A program made the translations under genes and the position numbers. From positions 1,178,001 to 1,242,000 of the forward strand of contig NC_134379.1 of assembly GCF_035582795.1 (NCBI RefSeq): a stretch of DNA of 64,000 bases. The letters run 5' to 3'. Positions 56,401 through 64,000 of the stretch are shown piece by piece. This DNA is from Mycteria americana (lineage: Eukaryota > Chordata > Aves > Ciconiiformes > Ciconiidae). Every line of letters begins with the position of its first letter. Position 1 is the stretch's first letter. The notes under the pieces were generated by a model. The model saw only the letters and a program-made list of their open reading frames with translations. It had not been told where the DNA came from and ran no database searches.

Positions 56401-59400
56401 GCTGCCTGCATTTGCTGTGCTGGCCATCTTCTTTGCTGACTGACCTCTATTTTCAGTACATTTTAATATGCCACCTATCAAACCAAATAATGGCTTATCC
56501 TGATGTTCTCACTCTTCTTTATGCTAATCTTGCTCAGGTGCCTGGTGCTTTCTGGAGTGGAATGTCTAGGCCTTAAATCCATCCAAAAAACCCCCATTCA
56601 GCAAGCATCCCGTGTGAATACAAATATAACTATGGTCTATTTAAACCTGTAAGAAATTAAGTTTGTGCCACAAATATCAGTGTTTTCTCTTCCAAAAAGC
56701 AGCGAAGACTGGATCTTACTGCTGTTTCTCACTGACTTCAGTTGGAGCTGGACTGAGCCATAAATGGGAGTCATTACACTGTGTAGCGGATGTACTGGAG
56801 GCAGAAGTCTGGGGGGTTTGTTTTGTTTGTCATGTTAAGACGACTTACCTGCTCTGACACACACTCTTCATTGTGACAGCAAATGCTGTCCCCTGCGAAG
56901 CAGGAAATCAGTTTGGGGCTGCATAGAACGATTCTTATCCTCCCCAGCTCTGAAGTACCAGATGACTAGGAACCCCAGTCACCGGAGTTCCTGCCCTTCG
57001 CCATGGCATCAAGCTAGTTCTGAGCCTCTGCCACAACCTCATCTTCTTTCAAGTAAGATTCAAAAAGACTCACTTGGATTAGGGACCGCATGTTGGCAAA
57101 GTGTGTGTCCATAGCACCTCCGTTGGGGAAGTTCTGGCTCATCCTCTTCATCAGGTGGCTGAAGCAGCTGTAAGCCAGTTGATCTGCAGATAGAATGCAG
57201 AACGCTCAGTGTTGCTAACTGTGTGCCTTCCTTGAACCACAATAACGTACTGCAGGACAAGGGAAAAACAGGGGTTTCCCCTTTCCTGTTCCCTAATCCC
57301 ATCACCAGTATTTAGATGAAACAGGAGACAGTACCTGACTCTGGACCATTTTTACTAGTTCTGTTTCAAAAGCACCCAGCTTGCAGTTGAGTTTTCAGCT
57401 TCAGCAACTGCAGGAACACAGCTGCTTTGAAATTTTAGTAAAATTTAACGTGGAGTCAGTGAGGGAACAGGGAATCCCCAAGATACTGATGTTAGCCATT
57501 TCAACAACAGCCGCGTGTAGAGAAAATACGAATCAAGAGCTGCAGGTTTGATTTTCCTGGTGAGCTAGCCCTGGTTAATGCATACAACTTTTGAAACAGC
57601 ATTTCTGAAGAAAGACCTGCCTAAAGATACCAACGTGTTCCAAAAGAAAACCCTTCCTACCATTGTCAAGTATAACCATCAAAGGAGCCAGGAGGTCACA
57701 CATGCCTTGAACATAACCAACTTCTAGGTGCTCCCAAACATAACTGCAGAAAGAAGAAAACACAAGAGATAATAGGATTAAAAATCCTCTTCCTGCGTGG
57801 TGGCCTCAAAAATTGGCCTTACACCTAAAATACAACTCCTTTGGGAAACTTTTAAGTGTCTTGTTCTAGAGTGCTGTAAAAGATAAAGCTAGAAGTCCAG
57901 GGAACTACTACAACAATCCAAATCTTCCAACACACTGGTATAAAATGATTAGTATTTCCGCTGGGTTTTTTTCAGGAAAAGTCCTAAAGGCTTTATAAAC
58001 AATCCACGATGAGGACAGAGCAGCATGTGAGACAGGAATATCTCTTGTAGTATGGCTCTTGCTGTAGGCTTTTAATGTGTTGTGAAAGGGTGAAAGAATG
58101 TGATCAATTGTCTACTTACAGGATGAATTACTAATACCAAACTTTTCTCTTCCTGTTCCTCAAAAGCAAAAAATTGTGCTGAAGTCTGATTTGATGATGT
58201 GAGATCAAATCTTCAGCAGCTGTTGAATGTGTGTGTCTCAGAACTTTTTGATACTTCACATTCCAGAGTATTTCACAGCCCTGTATTGTTTTCTGCTTGG
58301 ATGGAGAGTGCCATACCTTACCATATCAATAGTTTGTGAAAAAACAGCTAACAAAAGCATAACAGTCTACGGAAAAAAGCCCAGATTTTTGAAAGGTACC
58401 TGGTGTTTTTTGGCTTTTGTTTTCTTTTTTTCCCTAGGTGGAATCTTGGTATCTTCTCCGAGTGTTAAAGTCTATGACACTTTCTGCTTTAAGTGTGTCT
58501 CTTGAGGTAGAAAGAGAATCTTCTCAAGCCCGCATTCCAAACTTGGACCACCTATCATACCCATGTTCTCTAACCTACCATCCTACCTGTTTCTCCTTCT
58601 TGCAAGTTTTAAGTTAATCAAGGAGAATTTTTGTACAGACTATTATTTTTATATTGTTATAGTTTATGAGTTACGACAGAAATATGAAAAGTAGTTCAGT
58701 TTACAAGCTGTATTACCTGCACATGACATTTCGGAGTTTCTCCAGGTTATCGGCAGTAAAATACCAGTAATTCCGATCACATCTCTGGACATCTTTATCA
58801 ATTCTGTGCAAATTTAAGGCAACAGTGTCCAATAACTCTATCTAGAAGAGAAAAGTTTTAGTTAGATCTGCTGAGTTTAGAGCATTCCCAGGACTTGGCG
58901 CAGATTCGCTCTGAGAATCAACAAACCGGAAATAGTACAATTATACTTTGGGCATACGAGAGCATCGAAATACTCAATTACTGTTAAAAATCCCAGGTAA
59001 AATGCATACGCTTTCACTGGTAAATGTTCCAAGCCTGTCCTCTTTCCAGAGGGTTATTTCCAGTTGAACAACTTCAGCAGAGAGAGGGAGGCAAAAACTC
59101 AACTGCTGATCTGTTGACAGCAACCCTAATAGAGATGGTGGAGTCCTGAATCTAGATTTAGGTTGTGGTTCAATTTGATTAAATGTGACTGTTAGCTTGA
59201 ATTAAATGACACTGAACTCTTACAAGTGGTGTGTTGTCCACAGCCCCACACCTCCCCCCAGGCCCCAGAAATTTTTAGCTGCCAGAACGGTACCACATTC
59301 TTTTCCTTGCCCTCCCACTCAAAAAAAGACCCAAATTTTTCTTGCTGTCTTGTTTCCAATCTAGCTCAAAATCCAGATGAAAAGATTTGGATGCAAAAAT

Positions 59401-61243
59401 CCTCAGTTATCATCCCACCACCTGTAGTTCTAGTTTGGGATTGTCTCTCATTAAATCCTATCTGAAAAAGTACAAGTCTTTGCTAGAAAAGCAATGCTGT
59501 GCCAAGAGATGATGATACTTATGTTGTGACCTACTGTGTAGGATGCAGCGCAGACAGAAGCAACGTCCATTAAATAATCCACCTGGGAACACAGCTGCTC
59601 TTCTGATACAGAATCCTGAGACTGCAGTACAACTGACTTGGCTTTCTGCATACGTGGTATGTCTGGATCGGTCCTTTCCAAGTCAGTGCTAGCTTCTTCT
59701 TCAGCCCCATCTTCGAAGGAGACGCTCTGTCCGTCGTCAATACTGGACAGGATGCCTGAGGCCACAGAGTAGTTCCTCGAGGATGGTAGCCCGGAGTCAG
59801 GGGAGTCAAACTCCACAGACTGTTGCTCTACGGCAGCTACTGCTGCTGGCGTGTCGGCAGACACCACAGTGAAAGCGGGGTCGTCCTGACCTCTTGAGTC
59901 CCGCTCCGCTGAGTCCGTTTCATCTACGGATATAAAGACCTGGGGGTGGGCAGGGGAGAGAAGATTGGGATAAAGCAGGGGAGAATAGAGGAGCAAGAAA
60001 CATTAGTGTAGCAAACAAACCTCCAGCCACGAGAGAGAAATGACTACATTACTTCAGTGAACAAGATCACTGATTAATAGAGCTCCCCTGCGTGCAAATA
60101 GTTGAGAGCTCCTCACTCAGTCTTTATACTGAGACTGTAAGTCTAAAAATAATACCAATTTATGATCTCATATCTGTTTCCTATGATGATGTTTCATAAT
60201 CTTCAATTAGAAATACCTTGGAAAGCAGTGAAGCTTCCCTACCTGCAACACCAACACTAAAAACATCCGGTCATTGCAGCATATCTTTGAAGAAGACCAA
60301 CATGCCTCAGGCCTCCGACAATCCAGTTCAGCTACTGCTGTTTGAAGTCAAGACTGGCCTTCAAATTCTTTTCACCATGCAACCACTTTACCTCTTCTCT
60401 TGCTAAAAAACTGTTTGTTGAACTATTTCAAGTTCTCTTCTCTCTTGCCTTGCTGAAATCAGTTAGCTAACTGTTTGAAGTCTGCATAAGTAACGGATGC
60501 CCAGAGACACTTTTGGCACACACATGCCAGCTCTCCCATCCAACAATGTGACAAGAAACCCCCTTCTCGGTTACTGAAGTTACCGAGGGGTTAATTCAGT
60601 CTGCCTTTCTACTGCTTAGCATCTTACCTTAGATTGACAAAGGTCCCCTCTCCCAAAATAAAATCACAGCCAACCTGTCAATCAGGGACATGACAGAATC
60701 AAAAATAAGCTTTAATAGTAGCGATCTTTTGCTCTATGCTGGATTTGAATAAAGCACCTGCAAGTAAGAGATCTAGAACGCTAGTCCTCTACTGAGAGAA
60801 GGATCTTCTATAGCTGGTGAACCTTAGAGCCCCTTAGGCAGGTCCTGCTTAAGAACAGCTATAGACTACCCAAAATGCAGACCTGCTCTTAGCTCTATTA
60901 TGGAGGCAGTACAGCTTCAAATGCTGTACAGGATTCAAGTAGCTCCAGACTGATGGAGCTGTGCTAACCTAAGTCTCTGCTTCCCTGGGCCGTTCCTCTG
61001 CAAACGCCAAGCCTCCGGCGCTGCCTGCACCATATGGGTGAATGGGAAGGGAGTACCTACATCGTTGCTGATGGTGGAGTCCCTGTGAATCAGTCGCTGG
61101 ACATGGCTGTCAATGCTGCTGCCCGACGAAAACTTTGCCAGCGTGGCAGAATGCGATTCTTTCTCTCGCTGCTTTACAATGACCTCACAGGCTTTCCACT
61201 CAGCCATGACCTTCTGATACCGGAGAGCAATGTCTTCATCCAC
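52707..61243 (-). CDS. SGSM2: SGSM2, small G protein signalling modulator 2 (C-terminal eight exons with TBC domain)
   Basis: SGSM2 is a cytoplasmic RUN- and TBC-domain protein that binds RAP/RAB G proteins and acts as a Rab GTPase-activating protein. Eight exons on the - strand (61243-61061, 59939-59535, 58841-58717, 57743-57661, 57183-57074, 55754-55658, 54384-54217, 52795-52707) join in phase to 1260 nt: 419 residues and TGA. The TBC domain occupies roughly residues 197-400. It has both catalytic fingers: IDKDVQR (IxxDxxR, Arg at about 216) and GYVQG (YxQ, Gln at about 250). The protein ends VQTLIENK. The N-terminal half with the RUN domain lies beyond 64000 (full human protein about 1000 residues). 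SGSM1 is a close paralogue, but [25 protein letters not shown] and the MNT neighbour favour SGSM2. Confidence 0.93.
52796..54216 (-). other. SGSM2: SGSM2 last intron
   Basis: The 1.4-kb intron carries a 30-nt poly-T run (53394-53423) preceded by a G/T-rich tract. No exon is supported. Confidence 0.85.
53394..53423 (+). repeat. Poly-T run (30 T) with G/T-rich leader
   Basis: A pure T run follows gggttttttttgtttgggtt-type sequence (53357-53393). In the SGSM2 transcript it reads as a long A tract. It is the longest homopolymer in the window. Confidence 0.95.
54217..54384 (-). CDS. SGSM2: SGSM2 exon: TBC domain, C-terminal helices
   Basis: The acceptor is ttcccattcag before AATTGTTG and the donor is TAATG|GTAAGA. 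It is 168 nt. The protein reads [55 protein letters not shown]. The [15 protein letters not shown] and EIIRDNN pattern points to SGSM2 rather than SGSM1 (which has SSAHYV and DIILENN). Confidence 0.95.
54385..55657 (-). other. SGSM2: SGSM2 intron (1.3 kb)
   Basis: Unique-looking sequence; no exon, repeat or RNA gene recognised. Confidence 0.8.
55658..55754 (-). CDS. SGSM2: SGSM2 exon: TBC domain, [19 protein letters not shown] segment
   Basis: The acceptor is tgcattttag before ATTCTAGAC and the donor is AAAAGAG|GTAATA. The 97 nt encode [16 protein letters not shown], then [16 protein letters not shown], and leave one base of a Glu codon. Confidence 0.95.
55755..57073 (-). other. SGSM2: SGSM2 intron (1.3 kb)
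   Basis: Unique-looking apart from the palindromic-repeat fragment at 56728-56758. No exon supported. Confidence 0.8.
56728..56758. repeat. Fragment of ancient palindromic repeat
   Basis: ctcactgacttcagttggag followed by ctggactgagc resembles the CACTGACTTCAGTGGGAGCTGGATCAGGC end of the ancient repeat found elsewhere in the window. Confidence 0.5.
57074..57183 (-). CDS. SGSM2: SGSM2 exon: TBC domain, middle
   Basis: The acceptor is ctatctgcag before ATCAACTGG and the donor is CCAA|GTGAGT. It is 110 nt and completes an Asp codon, then [36 protein letters not shown]. It is almost invariant among SGSM proteins. Confidence 0.95.
57184..57660 (-). other. SGSM2: SGSM2 intron (0.5 kb)
   Basis: Nothing besides intron sequence is seen. 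Confidence 0.85.
57661..57743 (-). CDS. SGSM2: SGSM2 exon: TBC domain Gln finger
   Basis: The acceptor is ctttctgcag before TTATGTTTG and the donor is AATG|GTAGGA. The 83-nt exon completes a Ser codon, then reads [20 protein letters not shown] and MVILDN. GYVQG holds the YxQ catalytic glutamine. Confidence 0.95.
57744..58716 (-). other. SGSM2: SGSM2 intron (1.0 kb)
   Basis: AT-rich intron sequence; no exon or repeat recognised. Confidence 0.85.
58717..58841 (-). CDS. SGSM2: SGSM2 exon: start of TBC domain with Arg finger
   Basis: The acceptor is ctcttctag before ATAGAGTTA and the donor is GCAG|GTAATA. It is 125 nt, 41 codons plus two bases. It contains [18 protein letters not shown], with the IxxDxxR catalytic Arg motif, then LEKLRNVMC. 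Both signature residues are intact, so GAP activity is expected. Confidence 0.95.
58842..59534 (-). other. SGSM2: SGSM2 intron (0.7 kb)
   Basis: Intron between the linker exon and the TBC start; nothing else seen. Confidence 0.85.
59535..59939 (-). CDS. SGSM2: SGSM2 exon: acidic, Ser-rich linker
   Basis: The acceptor is cacccccag before GTCTTTATA and the donor is TACACA|GTAGGT, enclosing 405 nt, 135 codons in phase 0. It begins [14 protein letters not shown], has the conserved [21 protein letters not shown] block, then an acidic stretch ([19 protein letters not shown]) that differs from human, and ends VCAASYT just before the TBC domain. Many Ser-Asp/Glu sites suggest a phosphorylated, disordered linker (inference). 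Confidence 0.92.
59940..61060 (-). other. SGSM2: SGSM2 intron (1.1 kb)
   Basis: Phase-0 intron between the two linker exons; no further exon is needed or seen. Confidence 0.85.
61061..61243 (-). CDS. SGSM2: SGSM2 exon: linker before the TBC domain (first in window)
   Basis: On the - strand the acceptor is tgtctgcag before GTGGATGAAG and the donor is ACGAT|GTAGGT. It is 61 codons in phase 0. The protein has [21 protein letters not shown], a basic VKQREKESH, then [25 protein letters not shown]. This Ser-rich segment is highly conserved in SGSM1/2. Confidence 0.93.
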
Positions 61244-64000
61244 CTGCAGACAGACAGACAGATCCTGAAATGCTGGTCCTCCTTGAAAGACAGCATTAAC
61301 GATGAGTGGAAGCCAGGAGGGAGAGGTTTAAAGCACGTGTAATGTCTCAAACCGAAAGCCTGAAGGATCCTGAAGCCCTCTTGCTAGGGCACTCATCAGT
61401 GTGACCGGAAAGCACAATGACTGGAGCAGTAAGATGTTGTGTATTTACTGCAGGGAATAAACTATCACTGTAGATGCCAGAAAAGATTCATATAAGCATG
61501 CGTATACTCTATCAACAGCGCTTCAACACTGTTCAGGAAAGAACAAAAGATGTCACTGGCTTTCACATGAAACCTCACACAGAAGTCAGATGCAATCTGA
61601 CAGAGCAATTGCTGCCTCTAACCAGATTATTCCTAATTTCATTACACCTCCTTCCCAACTCCTCCTCTATTCCAAACCTAACATGGCCCTTGCAATGAAT
61701 TCCAGGTCACAGGTTCATAGACATCAGCCTGTACAGTTCGATGCTGGAAGAGACCCCTGAACAGTAGAAATCCCAGCTCACACAGCCCGGTCTTGTGGCT
61801 GCACTGCGCATGGCCAGACCCAACCACTCTGGTTCCCATAGTAATAAAACAGATTTTTGCCACTGCTGGCTTCCTCTGTTGAAAGACAGACACAGAAACC
61901 CGCCTTGAGCTATTAAAGGACATGTAGTAATTTTACTACTCTGTCACTTGTCAAGAGCTGAAGAGAAACCACAATTGTGAGTTGGCTTCAGGCTCCAGAC
62001 TCTGCTGGCTGGAGCCGCTACCAGAGCATTCATGCTAAGAGCTGCAGGCTATTTGTCACTTGAGGTAGCTGTCGAGTCATAAATCATAAAATACAGCAGT
62101 TAGTGGAAGGCTGGAGGACAGCCATGTTTGGGAGCGCCCCAGATGCTGATGGATGACTGCAAAAATATCATCAGAAGGCAAAGATGATAAATCACCCGCA
62201 ATGACTTCAGTTAAGGACACAGTAAGTTTCCTATACGTGCAAGTGTTATGACTGTTTTCATGTCATTCATTTAATAGACTCCTACATTCAATGGTAAGCT
62301 TTAGACTCCAACAGCACATTTCCTTGAGGAGTCGGTTATTACTGTTATTTACTACTGGTGTTGAGTAACTCATTAGGATTCCAGATAAGGTTTGGAGCAC
62401 CCCTGTGTTAGTATGGTATAAACTTGGGGAAAAAAATTCCTATAGGAGCTTGCATTCTGCAGATCAGATCTTTTATAGCTTGCAACATATCTTTATGAAT
62501 TTACTGTAATTCCTATCGTACAAATGGACTCAAGTATTTATCTCTTCTTGCCAAGTCTCTTATGTTCTAGCTGTATATATGTGTCTGCCCTTTGAAGCTG
62601 GGGCTAGAATCCATGAGTTGTGGCTCCAGATCTCCCACTCTAAAAACTAAGTATCTGGGTCCTTTTTTCAGTTCCAGACATACCTTCTATTTCTACACAT
62701 GGATCATAAATCTGATGGTTCATATTACCTGTGGAGAACAGAGAGAGCAAAACGCAATCTATGCAAGAAACCTTCAATATCCTGTATTTCTTGAAAATTT
62801 GAGTTTAAAAAAAACAAAGAAAAAGAATAACGAGTGGAGCACCAAAGGCAAATGTAATAAATTCACACTGCATCTGGAAGTGCTGCAATTCAGCCAGATC
62901 ACTGCTGCTGAAGCTCTGAACCAAATTCATAGAAGTTTTTGGAAGGGCCCTCCCTTTTTCACCAAGACAATGAGAGTTAAGGAACCAGTCCACGTAGTGC
63001 TCTAGAAGGACTTATTTTTTCAACTTGTGCTGTATGCAAAAGAAGAGGTGATTGAACAAGTCCCCTTGTAGAACAGACGTACTTTGCAGCAGGACTACGG
63101 CAATGTATCAGCCTGGCTGGATATCTGGATTTGCTTCTCTTCTGAGGCAGTCTGCCCAGCCTTCAGATGAGGCAACCAGCAGGACTTACTGCCCTCAGCG
63201 GTTTCTGAGGTACTTCGTCTTCTTCCAATGCCGACGTCCTGGGAAGGCAGGAATTTGCCTCAGCAGTGCTCAGCGGAACATTCTTGATGTACACGCTATA
63301 GCTGGAAAACCTAAATATAAATACCTACAAAGGCGACTGGATTCAGGGGGAAGAATCTGGCTTGTGACCCAGTTTAAACAGTTAAGGGGTATATTTCTCC
63401 ATCCCTGTTCAGAACTGGTTTATAAAGATTAGTGTGAGGAAGAACCAGTCAAATTGTTGTGGCAATTTTTAGTAAGAAGAATGCTGCTTATGAAGTGCCC
63501 ACTGTTGGCAAGATAGCTAATTTTTCCATTGCAAGGCTCTAGGTCAGGCTGCCCTTCTGATCTGCAGGTGCTCACAGGGATATAACCTATCCCTTGGAAT
63601 ATAAAATAATTGGGAGTTAGCAGATGCCAAATGTTTTGATATATAAACCACTCCTTATCCATTTAATCCAGAACAGGATCAGCTACTGCATGAGTGCTGC
63701 CTCCCTGGTAATAACACTAACAGAAAAGCAGATTAATGTGTTAATTATATTCCAGGGCAAACCTCATTACTGTTCTAGACAGTTCAGCAAACATTTGGGC
63801 GATTCTTAACGTCAGTTAAAAGCAATGTTTTACCAACATACAAATCCAGACCTTACCCACAGGGCAGTGTCCTACTAAAGTCCTGTGGCTCTGCGAAGGA
63901 GAATATCCCTTTCCTCAACAGTCAAGGACTAACACTAGCGCAGCGTTGGGGCTTGTAATGGCAAACTGGTGCTCCCACTACCTACGAGCCCACGGACCGA
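61244..64000 (-). other. SGSM2: SGSM2 intron, right-hand part (at least 2.76 kb)
   Basis: The preceding exon, expected to encode a PFLLGHY(K/Q)FGM-type segment, was looked for on the - strand and not found. It should lie beyond 64000. The stretch is AT-rich and holds no recognised exon, RNA or clear repeat. Confidence 0.75.

Noticed and set aside
1556..61338. About fifteen CACGTG E-boxes across the window, suggesting MYC/MNT autoregulation.
   Set aside because: Roughly sixteen are expected by chance in 64 kb; there is no clustering near an MNT promoter, which is not in the window.
61700..61800. catagacatcagcctgtaca and gctggaagagacccc look like an old CR1 3' end on the - strand.
   Set aside because: Only short scattered matches, no ordered CR1 features; cannot be told from chance.
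1..64000. Search for tRNA genes, CRISPR arrays, bacterial-type operons and endogenous retroviruses.
   Set aside because: None seen. The window is vertebrate nuclear DNA and only CR1-type LINEs and ancient repeat relics were recognised by eye.

Overview
The window looks like 64 kb of a bird genome. The recognisable transposable elements are CR1 LINEs, one with a clear reverse-transcriptase reading frame and several short CR1 tails. There is no sign of mammalian L1 or Alu. Genes are split into short exons with GT-AG introns and GC-rich islands, as on an avian microchromosome. The species cannot be told from the sequence.

Layout: two convergent genes occupy most of the window. On the + strand, MNT (MAX network transcriptional repressor, bHLH-zipper) runs from before base 1 to a stop at 37091. 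Five coding exons are visible (8890-9466, 12473-12514, 13222-13333, 34550-34742, 36376-37091), and they join in frame to give 546 codons. The exon for the N-terminal SIN3-interaction motif is not here, so 1-8889 is read as intron 1. Intron 4, between the bHLH exon and the zipper exon, is 21.2 kb. On the - strand, the C-terminal 419 codons of SGSM2 (a RUN/TBC Rab GTPase-activating protein) lie in eight exons from 61243 down to the stop at 52707. The RUN-domain part lies beyond base 64000. All SGSM2 splice sites were placed to the base and all joins are in phase. This tail-to-tail SGSM2/MNT order is the same as on human chromosome 17p13.3.

Between the two 3' ends (37092-52706) lie a long candidate MNT 3' UTR with several AATAAA signals, a strong CpG island with GC-rich tandem repeats (about 45500-46990), and sequence downstream of SGSM2 with a short CR1 tail. 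The island belongs to neither gene's 5' end. It contains exon-like segments on the + strand, so an unannotated transcript antisense to the SGSM2 end is possible.

Repeats: two CR1 copies of the same type sit head-on in MNT intron 1 (4019-4525 on +, 5095-6146 on -). The second keeps a 322-codon open frame. An ancient CR1 lies at 9958-10335. Several short, decayed copies of a palindromic ancient repeat with a core like TTGACTTCAATGG are scattered through introns and flanks.

Function: the two genes act separately. MNT pairs with MAX at E-boxes and opposes MYC. SGSM2 acts on Rab GTPases. They are neighbours by conserved synteny. The most interesting non-coding signals are the orphan CpG island between the genes, a second island in MNT intron 4, and a pair of RFX-type X-boxes at 26109-26146.
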